Shown here: positions 8,974-18,025 of the stretch, piece by piece
How positions within the stretch are numbered: position 1 is the first letter of the stretch
Layout of the letters: every line of letters begins with the position of its first letter
Source of the DNA: JAUUZQ01 sp964538375
GTDB taxonomy: Bacteria; Bacteroidota; Bacteroidia; Bacteroidales; GCA-2748055
DNA: 43,623 nucleotides
Reading direction: 5' to 3'
Assembly (NCBI GenBank): GCA_964538375.1
Contig: CAZIFQ010000029.1
Coordinates: forward strand, 1-43,623
Position numbers and translations under genes: made by a program
Notes under the pieces: generated by a model
Seen by the model: the letters and a program-made list of their open reading frames with translations, nothing else
Told to the model about the DNA's origin: nothing
The model's database searches: none

Positions 8974-9990
8974 TTATTTTAGTGCTTTCGTGGTTCCTCT
9001 TACAATCAATTCTGTTTTGATCACTTGTGTTACCGCCTGATGCGGACCTTCGCCGTCCAATCGCTTAAAAAGAAGTTCAGCGGCTTTTAGCCCTATATCA
9101 AAACCATGCTGGCTCACCGTTGTTAATGGCGGTTCAGTAACGGTTGATACTATTCCATCAGTAAATCCGATGACTGAAATATCTTCCGGGATTTTGTAAT
9201 GAAGCTCTTTTAATGCACTAATGGCTCCTATGGCAGTTAAATCATTGACGGAGAAAATGGCGTCAGGTGGATTATCCATGGCCATGAGTTTTGGTGTTTG
9301 CTCCTTCGCCCGTTCTATAGTGTCACACTGAATAATTAGCGTATCATCTACCTCAATACCGTTCTTTTCCAGGGCAGAAATATATCCTCTTTGTCTTTGA
9401 TAACCAATTAATAAGTGCTGTGATGCTGCAAAGTGCGCTATCCTTTTACATCCGGTACTAATAAGGTATTCCACAGCATTCATCGCGCCATCAAAATCAT
9501 CAACAACGACTTTATCTGTCTCCAGTTCATCACATACCCTGTCAAAAAATACAATAGGAAAATCATTGTCCATTAAATCCTTGAAGTGTTTGAAATTTTT
9601 TGTGGTTTTAGACACGGAAACCAGGAGCCCCTCAGCCCTGTTTGACTGAACAGATTGGGCAATGGCTACCTCTCTTTCGTACTTCTCGCTAGATTGAAAG
9701 ATCATCACGTTGTATCCCTTCGCCTGTGCCGCTTCTTCAATTCCTGAAATTACTGAAGAAAAAAAGTGGTGTACAATCTGTGGCACTATTACACTAATTG
9801 TATATGATTTGCCTCCTCTTAGGCTAAGTGCAATGGCGTTGGGCTTGTAATTGTACTTCTTCACCAACTTCCTGACTTGTATTTTTGTTGCGGCACTAAT
9901 ATCAGGATGATCCTTTAAGGCCCTTGAAACAGTAGAAGGAGAAACTCCCAATTCACGGACAATATCTTTTATGGTAACCTGGTGGCTCAT
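8974..9990 (-). CDS. LacI-family transcriptional regulator of the starch/maltose locus
   Basis: A DNA-binding HTH (VTIKDIVRELGVSPSTVSRAL, about 5-25) and hinge helix (YNYKPNAIALSLRGGKS) are followed by a periplasmic-binding-protein-like sugar sensor domain (about 60-335) ending in the usual TELIVRGTT. Its 338 residues are standard. It sits between two divergent sets of genes for maltose metabolism and starch uptake, and identical GCAAACGATTGC cores flank it on both sides, so it very likely controls both arms. The effector is unknown; maltose or a maltodextrin is the natural guess. The operators seem to lie upstream of the promoters rather than over them, so it may activate rather than repress (inference). 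Confidence 0.92.
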   Translation of the reverse strand: MSHQVTIKDIVRELGVSPSTVSRALKDHPDISAATKIQVRKLVKKYNYKPNAIALSLRGGKSYTISVIVPQIVHHFFSSVISGIEEAAQAKGYNVMIFQSSEKYEREVAIAQSVQSNRAEGLLVSVSKTTKNFKHFKDLMDNDFPIVFFDRVCDELETDKVVVDDFDGAMNAVEYLISTGCKRIAHFAASQHLLIGYQRQRGYISALEKNGIEVDDTLIIQCDTIERAKEQTPKLMAMDNPPDAIFSVNDLTAIGAISALKELHYKIPEDISVIGFTDGIVSTVTEPPLTTVSQHGFDIGLKAAELLFKRLDGEGPHQAVTQVIKTELIVRGTTKALK

Positions 9991-10353
9991 TAGAAGAAAT
10001 TAGATTAGTTAAAGATAAGAAAAATTGACCTTGGTCAGAAAGTAATTTCTCTTCAAGTATTGACATTACAAATACGTTAGTCTTACAAGTTCTGTAAATA
10101 AATACAACAAATTAATTGATTTCTGCTACATAAATAAAGGAAACCCGCTCTCCTGCAAACGATTGCGGAAACGATTGCGGAGATTTATGCTCCTTTCATG
10201 TTGTAATATAGCATCCTGTATGATTATAAATTCATAATTTGCTAAGATTATTAACTTAAACTATACCTCTATTAAAAACGAATTTATCGGAATTACACTT
10301 TAGAGATCTTCAAAATGAAATGTTAAACTAATTTGTCTACTAAAAACTGATTT
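9991..10353. promoter_or_regulatory. lacI-susC divergent regulatory region
   Basis: A 363-bp AT-rich stretch without a gene. It holds a small palindrome TGACCTTGGTCA (10026-10037) near the LacI start, a TATCTTTA-like -7 box for lacI on the minus strand (10010-10017), and the tandem operators at 10155-10180. A degenerate -7-like TAATTTG (10235-10241) lies downstream of the operators with no clear -33. The susC leader would then be about 110 nt. Confidence 0.5.
10155..10180. promoter_or_regulatory. Tandem LacI-family operators before susC
   Basis: The first site, GCAAACGATTGC (10155-10166), is identical to the inverted site at 8904-8915. A second half-conserved site, GGAAACGATTGC (10167-10178), follows with its centre 12 bp away, so the 12-mer AAACGATTGCGG is repeated exactly twice (10157-10168 and 10169-10180). 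The pair would bind two dimers on about the same helix face. It is 174 bp upstream of the susC ATG. Confidence 0.75.
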
Positions 10354-13308
10354 ATGAAAAGAAAAGTCATTTTAAAAAAGAGTCTCTTGTTGGGTTTTTT
10401 TATACTCATTGTCGCACAACTTAGTGCTCAGAATGTAAGTATAAGTGGAACAGTAAGAGATGCCGCTAACGGCGAAGCCCTTCCGGGAGCTACAGTAGCT
10501 GTCCAGGGATCTTTGCTTGGAACGGCAACAAACTACGATGGTGATTTTAGTCTTGAGGTGCCAACAGGTGCTATATTGATTGTTTCTTTTGTTGGCTATG
10601 AAACAGCAGAAGTTATTGTGTCGGATCTACTTACATATGAAATCGAACTGAATCCTTCATCTCTCGAAATGGATGAATTGGTAGTGATTGGATATGGTAA
10701 AATAAAGAAATCGGATGCAACTGGATCTGTAACAGCAATATCTTCCAAAGATTTCAACAAAGGAGCCATTACCTCGGCTCAGGATTTGTTGGTTGGAAAG
10801 AGTGCTGGTGTTGTAATCACCACTTCTGGCGGTGCTCCGGGAAGCGGGTCTACTATTCGTATTCGCGGTGGTTCATCTCTGAATGCATCCAATGACCCGC
10901 TTATGATTGTTGATGGAGTGCCTATTGATAATAATAATGTAAATGGGTCCGGAAACTTCCTCTCATTTGTTAACCCAAATGATATTGAAACCATGACTGT
11001 ACTTAAGGATGCTTCTGCAACCGCTATTTACGGTTCCAGGGCATCTAACGGTGTGATTATCATAACCACCAAAAAGGGAGCAAAGGGTCAGCCATTAAGT
11101 GTTTCATATAATGGATTTTCCTCCATGTCAAGCCCGGTTGCTTTTATGGATGTCTATTCAGGAGATGAAATCAGGCAGCGTGCCTACGAGAGAAGGGAAA
11201 TATATGGAGACAATACCCTGTCCTTGCTGGGTAGTGAAAATACAAACTGGCAAGAGGAGATTTTTCGCACTGCTATATCACATGATCACAATCTGAGCGC
11301 CACCGGTGCCGTTAAAAACCTGCCTTACCGTGCTTCCATTGGATACACAGACAAACAGGGAATCCTCATGAACACAGATATGCAAAGAGTAACCGGAGCC
11401 CTCAGTCTGGATCCCACCTTCCTTGATGATGACCTCAAAGTGAGCATCAACATAAAGGGAATGAATACCAACCACAACTTTGGTGATCAGGGAGCAATTG
11501 GTTCCGCAATTAGTATGGATCCAACGCAACCTGTATATGATGTAGGCAATCCGGATGCGGAATATTACCAGTGGGAAAATTATGGTGCCAACCTGGGAAC
11601 ACCAAACCCGGTTGAACAAGCGCTTGCCGTTGATAACACCTCTGTCGTTAATAGACTTATCGCCAATGCACAGGTGGATTATGCCATACCCTTCCTTCCC
11701 GGGTTGCGCGCAAACCTGAATGTTGCAAAAGATATATCGATGAGTGACGGACACAATGAAAGACCTACAACTTCACCGTCAACTCTAACCAGCCCTTATT
11801 GGGGGAAGATTTCAGACTACAGTTCAAAATTCACAAATGATCTGATTGATTTCTACTTCAATTATAACCCTGATATTTCAAGCGAACAAAATATCGATGT
11901 TACGGCCGGTTACTCATGGCAGCATTTTGCACGCGAAGGAGAAAACTGGACACGTGGTAATTATGATGATGACCATCCTTACCAGACAGCTGACAGCACA
12001 ACCTTTATAACAGAAAACTATCTTGTCTCATTTTTTGGGCGTTTGAATTACTCCTTAATGGACAAGTACCTGCTTACTGCAACTGTAAGATATGATGGTT
12101 CTTCCCGGTTTGCCGAAGGTAACCGTTGGGGTCTGTTCCCCTCTGTTGCTGCTGCATGGAAAGTTAAAAACGAAGATTTCCTTGCAGATGTTGATGCTGT
12201 TTCTGATTTAAAAATCAGGGCCAGTTGGGGTATTACTGGTCAACAGGACATCGGTAACGACTATCCTTCACAAGCTTTATATATAGGATCTGCAGAAGGG
12301 TCTTATTACCCAATCGGAGGAACATACCTTCCTACTTTGCGTCCAAATGCATATGACCCGGAGATCAAATGGGAGGAAACCAGCACATTGAATGCCGGTG
12401 TCGATTTTGGATTTATGAATAACAGGATCACCGGTTCATTAGATGTATATCAGCGTGTTACCAAAGATCTTCTTAATGAAGTAACCGTTCCCAGTGGTAG
12501 TAATTTCTCAAATACACTGTTCACCAACGTTGGTAGCCTGAAAAATACAGGTGCTGAATTAGCATTGAACCTGGTTGCCCTCTCTACACAGGACATGAAC
12601 CTGACGATAGGTATAAATGGTACATATAATAACAATGAAATAACCAAGCTTCTGCTGACTGATGATCCTGAATACATTGGCGTACTTTACGGTGATGCTT
12701 TCACAGGTCAGAAACAGGTTACCAGGGTAGGTTTCCCTGCTTATTCATTCTTTGTTAATCAACAAATTTATGACAATGACGGAAATCCTATTGAAGGCCT
12801 TTATGCCGATCTTTCAGGAGAAGGTGGTGTTGTAAATGGTGACAATGCCGACAAATACATCTATCATAATCCGGTTCCGGATTACCTGATTGGATTGTCA
12901 GCAAGATTCAATTACAAAGATTTTGATTTCTCCGCTTCATCAAGAGCTGCAATTGGAAATTACGTGTATAATCAAGTAGCAGCAGGATCATCATTCGACC
13001 AGATGTACCAGATTGGTTACTGGAAGAATATGCCAAAATATCTTGATGAAAGCCAATTCGTGAAACGTCAGTTTACAAGTGACTATTTTGTGGAGAACGC
13101 ATCCTACTTCAAGCTGGATAATGTAAGTGCCGGATATACTATTCAAAACATTGCCGATAAGGTAAGTGCGCGCATTAGTCTGACGGTAGAAAATGCAATT
13201 GTAATTACAAAGTATCAAGGACTTGATCCGGAAGTTTCAGGTGGGATAGATAACAATTTCTATCCGAGACCACGAACATTCCTGATTGGTCTAAATATTA
13301 CTTATTAA
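10354..13308 (+). CDS. susC: SusC-family TonB-dependent outer-membrane transporter
   Basis: Imports maltodextrins across the outer membrane with TonB energy. The N-terminal signal peptide ends near LSAQ (25). A carboxypeptidase-regulatory-like domain (about 28-110) carries the usual SGTVRDAANGEALPGATV. The plug (about 112-235) has the SusC signatures DELVVIGYG, IRIRGGSSLNASNDPLMIVDG and KDASATAIYGSRASNGVIII. A 22-strand barrel follows and ends PRTFLIGLNITY. The length of 984 is typical. It is first in a plus-strand operon with susD 20 bp downstream. Starch as substrate follows from the neighbouring amylases and SusE/F-like proteins, not from the sequence itself. Confidence 0.95.
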   Translation: MKRKVILKKSLLLGFFILIVAQLSAQNVSISGTVRDAANGEALPGATVAVQGSLLGTATNYDGDFSLEVPTGAILIVSFVGYETAEVIVSDLLTYEIELNPSSLEMDELVVIGYGKIKKSDATGSVTAISSKDFNKGAITSAQDLLVGKSAGVVITTSGGAPGSGSTIRIRGGSSLNASNDPLMIVDGVPIDNNNVNGSGNFLSFVNPNDIETMTVLKDASATAIYGSRASNGVIIITTKKGAKGQPLSVSYNGFSSMSSPVAFMDVYSGDEIRQRAYERREIYGDNTLSLLGSENTNWQEEIFRTAISHDHNLSATGAVKNLPYRASIGYTDKQGILMNTDMQRVTGALSLDPTFLDDDLKVSINIKGMNTNHNFGDQGAIGSAISMDPTQPVYDVGNPDAEYYQWENYGANLGTPNPVEQALAVDNTSVVNRLIANAQVDYAIPFLPGLRANLNVAKDISMSDGHNERPTTSPSTLTSPYWGKISDYSSKFTNDLIDFYFNYNPDISSEQNIDVTAGYSWQHFAREGENWTRGNYDDDHPYQTADSTTFITENYLVSFFGRLNYSLMDKYLLTATVRYDGSSRFAEGNRWGLFPSVAAAWKVKNEDFLADVDAVSDLKIRASWGITGQQDIGNDYPSQALYIGSAEGSYYPIGGTYLPTLRPNAYDPEIKWEETSTLNAGVDFGFMNNRITGSLDVYQRVTKDLLNEVTVPSGSNFSNTLFTNVGSLKNTGAELALNLVALSTQDMNLTIGINGTYNNNEITKLLLTDDPEYIGVLYGDAFTGQKQVTRVGFPAYSFFVNQQIYDNDGNPIEGLYADLSGEGGVVNGDNADKYIYHNPVPDYLIGLSARFNYKDFDFSASSRAAIGNYVYNQVAAGSSFDQMYQIGYWKNMPKYLDESQFVKRQFTSDYFVENASYFKLDNVSAGYTIQNIADKVSARISLTVENAIVITKYQGLDPEVSGGIDNNFYPRPRTFLIGLNITY

Positions 13309-13328
13309 TAGTCAAATAATAAATAGAT

Positions 13329-14957
13329 ATGAAGAGAAATAATATATTAATAGGAATTATGCTTTCTGCGCTGATGATCACGTCATGTGTCAAAGACCTG
13401 AATGTGATCCCGGCAGATGAAAATATTATTCTTGCTGGTAACCTGGGTGATGATCCAGCTTACATGCAACAGGTCCTTGGTAAGATATATGCAAGTTTTA
13501 TCATTGCAGGACAAGGTAGCGTAACTAACGGAGGAGCAGACATATCTGCCTCTGACGAAAACTTCTTTACAACCATGAGGGCGTTGTGGAATCTACAGGA
13601 AATTACAACTGATGAAGCTATTTGTGCTTGGACAGATGTTGGTATTTCAGATTTGAACACACAGACCTGGAGCCCCAACAACCCATTCCTGACTGCAGTG
13701 TTTCAGAGATTAAGCTTAAGTATAACATATGCGAACGATTTCATCCAGTTTACTAACGATAGCGATGATCCGGATGTAATGGTATATAATGCTGAGGCGC
13801 GTTTCTTAAGATCACTCGCTTACTCCTGGGCTATCGACCTTTTTGGTCAGTTCCCATTTACCACAGACGAAGATGGTGTTGGAAAATTCTTCCCCGAAAT
13901 TCAAACCAGGGAATATATTTTCAACTATATAGAAAGTGAATTGTTGGACATTAAAGATAAACTCGGAGTTCCGGGTAATTCATATCCACAAGCCGATCAG
14001 GGTGCAGCGTGGATGTTGCTCTCCAGGTTATATCTGAATGCGGAAGTGTACACAGGTACTCCTCGTTGGGAAGATTGTAAAAGCTACACTGATACAGTAA
14101 TTAACAGTACCGCATATTCTCTGGCAACTGATTACAGGCAGAATTTTTCTGCTGACAATCATTTTCCTGCTAATCCAGAAATGATTTTTGCATGGGAGCA
14201 GGACGGAGTTTATACACAGGGTTATGTTGGAACTACCTTTATCATCGAGTCTTCAAGTGATGCCGTATATATCAGGGCCGAGGATTTCCACGGATTAACT
14301 GAAAATACCAACTGGAACGGAAACCGTACCAGGAAGGATTTTATGAACGTGCTGGTTGATACTTTAACTACATATGGTGGTGGACCTGTTCCTCCAGCTG
14401 ATGTGCTTTTTAGTACAAATTCTGATTCCAGAATTCTAATTAGAACAAAACTGGATATGGATATTCCAAGCCCTTCTTCAAGTGGTGACTATGGAATTGG
14501 TGTATACAAATTTACTGCACTTAATGCAGATGGTACCGAGCCAGCAAACTATAATCCGGCATATGCTTGTACTGATTTTCCAATCTTCCGTTTAGCTGAC
14601 GCATACCTCATGAGAGCTGAAGCAAATCATAATCTTCAGGATGATGCATCTGCTGCTGCTGACATAAACGTCATAAGAGAAAGAGCTATGGGAGATGCGT
14701 CAACAAACATTGCTGCCGGTGATGTTACTGATCAGTTGATCCTGAACGAAAGAGGAAAAGAATTTTATTATGAAGGACAACGCCGTACTGACCTTGTACG
14801 TTTTGGACAATTCACAGGAGCGGATTACCTATGGCAGTGGAAAGGAGGCCAATTTAATGGCGCCAGTACTGACAGCCACCTGGATCTGTTCCCGATACCT
14901 GGTGATGAAGTATCAGCAAATCCAAATTACAATGGTGTGAATAATCCTGGCTATTAA
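13329..14957 (+). CDS. susD: SusD/RagB-family starch-binding surface lipoprotein
   Basis: A lipoprotein signal with lipobox IMLSALMITSC puts the lipid on C20. The mature protein has the SusD layout: helical TPR-like repeats (AEARFLRSLAYSWAIDLFG and the ESELLDIK segment) and the C-terminal block NERGKEFYYEGQRRTDLVRFG close to an LFPIPGDEVSANPN ending. It forms the lid over SusC and delivers bound oligosaccharide. It lies 20 bp after susC and 17 bp before the SusE-like gene, so they are one transcription unit. The family is certain; the ligand is inferred from context. Confidence 0.95.
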   Translation: MKRNNILIGIMLSALMITSCVKDLNVIPADENIILAGNLGDDPAYMQQVLGKIYASFIIAGQGSVTNGGADISASDENFFTTMRALWNLQEITTDEAICAWTDVGISDLNTQTWSPNNPFLTAVFQRLSLSITYANDFIQFTNDSDDPDVMVYNAEARFLRSLAYSWAIDLFGQFPFTTDEDGVGKFFPEIQTREYIFNYIESELLDIKDKLGVPGNSYPQADQGAAWMLLSRLYLNAEVYTGTPRWEDCKSYTDTVINSTAYSLATDYRQNFSADNHFPANPEMIFAWEQDGVYTQGYVGTTFIIESSSDAVYIRAEDFHGLTENTNWNGNRTRKDFMNVLVDTLTTYGGGPVPPADVLFSTNSDSRILIRTKLDMDIPSPSSSGDYGIGVYKFTALNADGTEPANYNPAYACTDFPIFRLADAYLMRAEANHNLQDDASAAADINVIRERAMGDASTNIAAGDVTDQLILNERGKEFYYEGQRRTDLVRFGQFTGADYLWQWKGGQFNGASTDSHLDLFPIPGDEVSANPNYNGVNNPGY

Positions 14958-14974
14958 TTCTAAAAAGTAAGAAA

Positions 14975-16021
14975 ATGAAAAACAGAATATTAATACTATT
15001 GGCATTCATTGGTCTCACAGCATTCTTTACAAGCTGTGAAGAAGATGGAGAGAAGATAACAATATCAACTAATCCGATACCTCCTGCATTGGTCACAATA
15101 CCTGATCTTACGCTGGAGAGAGCAAGTGCTACAGACACACTAATTTTTGAAGGGACAGCAGTAGACCCGGGATTCGCTGCATCAGCATCATATTTCCTGG
15201 AAGCGTGTAGTGAAGGAAATAACTTTGAAGATGTTACCATTATATATACAGGCACTGAAGTAACCCTTATTAAAATGTCGGTCGGTGAAATAAATTCAAT
15301 TCTCGTTTCATCATTTCCGGCAGATGAAGTATCAATGATCGATTTTCGCCTCAGGGCTGTTTTGGTTGTTGATGCAGGGACTGGCGCTTTAGGAACTGGC
15401 GAAAATCTACTTGAATATAGCTCCGGGGCCTATACTCAAAGCGTAACTATTTATGGCCTTCCCCGACTGGACCTGATTGATTCAGGAGTTGAGCAGAAAG
15501 TTGAATCTGCCAATGGTGACGGTGTATATACAGGGCTTGTAAATATAGATGTTGCTCAAGCTTTTACACTTTATAATCCAGACAACGAAACTACCTATGG
15601 TGGAAGTGGTGATGTATTATCTATCGATGGCGATGCGCTTGTCGGAACGGTAAATGGATGGCACAAATTTGATGTCAATATCAATAATATGACATATACT
15701 CTTGCTCCTTACAGTGTGGGTGTAGTTGGTGCCTTTACAGATTGGGGTGAGCTGCCTGACGGGACTATGGAATACATTCCTTCAGAAGGGCATTGGACAA
15801 TCACTCTTGATCTTCCAACCGGACCTATGAAATTTAGATTGAATAGCGACTGGGGAACTAACTGGGGACAAGGTGTAGATGCCGATGTTGACCTTCCTGC
15901 CAATGGTATTGTAGACCTTCCTAATAGCACTGGTAATATCAATATTACTGTAGCTGGAAGTTATACCATTAATGCTGTCTTTAACGGAAGTTCAGGAAAA
16001 GCAACTTTTATTAAAAATTAA
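14975..16021 (+). CDS. susE: SusE-like starch-binding lipoprotein
   Basis: A 348-residue lipoprotein with lipobox TAFFTSC (C21). The N-terminal domain (about 22-150) is an Ig-like SusE domain. Two beta-sandwich modules follow, about 155-245 and 247-348. The last shows the SusE/SusF pattern: GAFTDWGE, then GHWTITLDLPTGPMKFRLNSDWGTNWG, aromatic residues being spaced as for alpha-glucan binding. It has no catalytic motifs. It is expected to sit on the outer face of the outer membrane and hold starch for the SusCD transporter. Direct neighbour of susD and of a second such protein. The family is clear, the exact ligand inferred. Confidence 0.85.
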   Translation: MKNRILILLAFIGLTAFFTSCEEDGEKITISTNPIPPALVTIPDLTLERASATDTLIFEGTAVDPGFAASASYFLEACSEGNNFEDVTIIYTGTEVTLIKMSVGEINSILVSSFPADEVSMIDFRLRAVLVVDAGTGALGTGENLLEYSSGAYTQSVTIYGLPRLDLIDSGVEQKVESANGDGVYTGLVNIDVAQAFTLYNPDNETTYGGSGDVLSIDGDALVGTVNGWHKFDVNINNMTYTLAPYSVGVVGAFTDWGELPDGTMEYIPSEGHWTITLDLPTGPMKFRLNSDWGTNWGQGVDADVDLPANGIVDLPNSTGNINITVAGSYTINAVFNGSSGKATFIKN

Positions 16022-16036
16022 GAAATCTTGAAATGC

Positions 16037-16075
16037 GTTCACTGTAATATCGGCATGACTCTTATTACAGTGAGC
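16037..16075 (+). ncRNA. Intergenic stem-loop between susE-like and susF-like genes
   Basis: TCACTGTAAT (16039-16048) pairs perfectly with ATTACAGTGA (16064-16073). Two further pairs, one a G-U, extend it to 12 bp around a 15-nt loop. It has no U-run right after it, so it looks more like an mRNA processing or stability element than a terminator. It also argues that the in-frame ATG at 16028 is not the true start of the next gene. Confidence 0.55.
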
Positions 16076-16096
16076 CTTTCAAAAAATAATATAAGT

Positions 16097-17923
16097 ATGA
16101 AAAAAATAACAATATTTGGCATTCTGGCATTCTTCACCGCTGCAATGACCTTCTTTGCTTGTACGCCCGAAGAAGATGATGTCAGGCTTGATCCTCAGCT
16201 CTCAACAATGAAAGTTGTGGATATTACTTCTGATTCGGCAACCATTGTTGGATTTGTTGTTGCTGAAGGTGATGGATTTACTGAAAGAGGAGTTGTATAC
16301 GATGTTACTGAAGATCTAACTATAGAAAGTAACAAAGTTGTTTTTTCTGACTCTACTGAAGATAAATCTCAATTCAGTGTTACAATAGGAGGACTCGACT
16401 ATGCAACCATGTATTTTGCACGCGTTTATGCGATCGGTACAGCTGGTGCTATTTATGGAGATACTGTCAGTTTTTCAACGCTACCGGAATCTCCAACTTT
16501 AACCACTGCAGAAATAACAGCGATTACCGGGAATTCAGCAACTGGTGGTGGAAATGTTACTAACAATGGTGGTGCTCCTGTTACAATGAAAGGTGTTTGC
16601 TTCGGAACGGGAACTGCTCCTACTGTTGATTCAACCATAACCGAAAATGGCGATGGCCTTGGTGCTTTTGTTAGTGAGCTTATCGAACTCGATGGAAATA
16701 CAGTGTACTATGTTAGAGCTTATGCTACTAACAGCGCCGGTACTGGTTATGGTCCGGAAGTTTCTTTTACTACTTTAAAGGGTTTACCAACTGTTACAAC
16801 AACTGCAGTTACAGAGGTTTCTAAAATCTCGGCGGTCTCCGGAGGTGAAGTTACTGGTGATGGTGGTGGAACAATAAGCGAAAGAGGTCTTGTATGGGCT
16901 CTGACTGCAGACCCAACTACCGATGATACTAAGATTATGGATGGATCACCTGGTATCGGAATTTATGTTTCAAATATCGCTGGCTTAACACTTAGTACTA
17001 CTTATAATGTACGTGCCTATGCTATTAATAGTGCAGGAACCGCATACGGTGATAATATTTCCTTTACTACCCTGGCTGACATTACCAAGTTATGGGCAGT
17101 TGGAGATTACAACGGCTGGGATAATAGCGACAATGCTGAATTTATTACTTCAACAGCTACCAGCAATGGTGCTGCTGAAGGATATATATACCTGACCAGT
17201 GGCGGTATTAAACTTGTCACAGATCACAGCTGGGGAGATGCATCAACCTTTGGTGATGATGGATCCGGAGGATTAACCAATCCCGGAGGCAACATCCCTG
17301 TCTCAGAAGATGGATATTACCTGGTCCAAGCAAATCTGGGTGATATGACATATTTACTAACCAAGACCGATTGGGGTGTTATAGGAGATGCAACTCCTGG
17401 CTTATGGGATAATGATACAGATCTTTCTTATGTGTCAGCATCTAAAACATGGAGAGGATCTGTAACACTGAGTGATGCAGGCGCATATAAATTCCGCGCT
17501 AATGACGGCTGGGATATCGACTATGGTAGTACAGCTGCTGATGGAATGACGCTGGACGCAGGCGGGGAGAATATCCCTTCACCCGGAGTAATTGCTGATT
17601 ATGCTATGGAACTTGATCTAAGTACTCCAAACGAATATATGTACAGCTCTCATCGCTGGGGAGTTATTGGAGCCGCAACGCCAGGTAGCTGGGATAATGA
17701 TACTGATCTAACCTGGGATGCAGACAATATGGTCTTTACTGTTACTCTTGACCTGGTGATCGGTGAATGGAAGTTCAGGGCTGATGACGACTGGGCAGTA
17801 AATTACGGTGGAGCTATTGGAGCGCTTACCCAGGATGGAGGAAACCTGGCCGTAGCTGAAGATGGTAATTATACAATTACACTAGATCCTTGGGATGGTA
17901 TAGGAACAATTACCAAGAATTAG
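16097..17923 (+). CDS. SusF-like multi-module starch-binding lipoprotein
   Basis: I choose the ATG at 16097 rather than the in-frame one at 16028. It gives a proper lipoprotein signal (lipobox TFFAC, C22), and the upstream 23 codons run through the stem-loop. The 608-residue protein has three repeats of an FN3-like fold (about 40-135, 136-233, 234-328), each ending in a version of YxVRAYAxNSAGTxYG. Three SusE/SusF-type carbohydrate-binding modules follow (about 331-423, 424-519, 520-608), the last two starting WGVIG(D/A)ATPG and showing WKFRADDDW-type ends. The FN3 arm probably holds the binding modules away from the cell. It is the last gene before a strong terminator. Role: surface starch capture, no enzymatic motifs. 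Confidence 0.85.
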   Translation: MKKITIFGILAFFTAAMTFFACTPEEDDVRLDPQLSTMKVVDITSDSATIVGFVVAEGDGFTERGVVYDVTEDLTIESNKVVFSDSTEDKSQFSVTIGGLDYATMYFARVYAIGTAGAIYGDTVSFSTLPESPTLTTAEITAITGNSATGGGNVTNNGGAPVTMKGVCFGTGTAPTVDSTITENGDGLGAFVSELIELDGNTVYYVRAYATNSAGTGYGPEVSFTTLKGLPTVTTTAVTEVSKISAVSGGEVTGDGGGTISERGLVWALTADPTTDDTKIMDGSPGIGIYVSNIAGLTLSTTYNVRAYAINSAGTAYGDNISFTTLADITKLWAVGDYNGWDNSDNAEFITSTATSNGAAEGYIYLTSGGIKLVTDHSWGDASTFGDDGSGGLTNPGGNIPVSEDGYYLVQANLGDMTYLLTKTDWGVIGDATPGLWDNDTDLSYVSASKTWRGSVTLSDAGAYKFRANDGWDIDYGSTAADGMTLDAGGENIPSPGVIADYAMELDLSTPNEYMYSSHRWGVIGAATPGSWDNDTDLTWDADNMVFTVTLDLVIGEWKFRADDDWAVNYGGAIGALTQDGGNLAVAEDGNYTITLDPWDGIGTITKN

Positions 17924-17937
17924 ACTCTAATTATTTT

Positions 17938-17974
17938 AAAAAAAAGGCTGCCCTTCAATGGACAGCCTTTTTTT
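17938..17974 (+). terminator. Intrinsic terminator of the susCDEF operon
   Basis: AAAAAGGCTG pairs with CAGCCTTTTT around a short loop containing CC/GG pairs and a C-A mismatch, followed by a T-run. It begins about 15 bp after the SusF-like stop. It separates susCDEF from the two GH13 genes. Confidence 0.85.
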
Positions 17975-18025
17975 ACATAATATTATTGCTTTCTTCTTCA
18001 ATTTTATAAAAGATTATACTGTAAC

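Noticed and set aside
16028..16096. Extended N-terminus of the SusF-like protein from the ATG at 16028
   Set aside because: The extra 23 codons run through a strong stem-loop and would hide the lipoprotein signal that begins at 16097.
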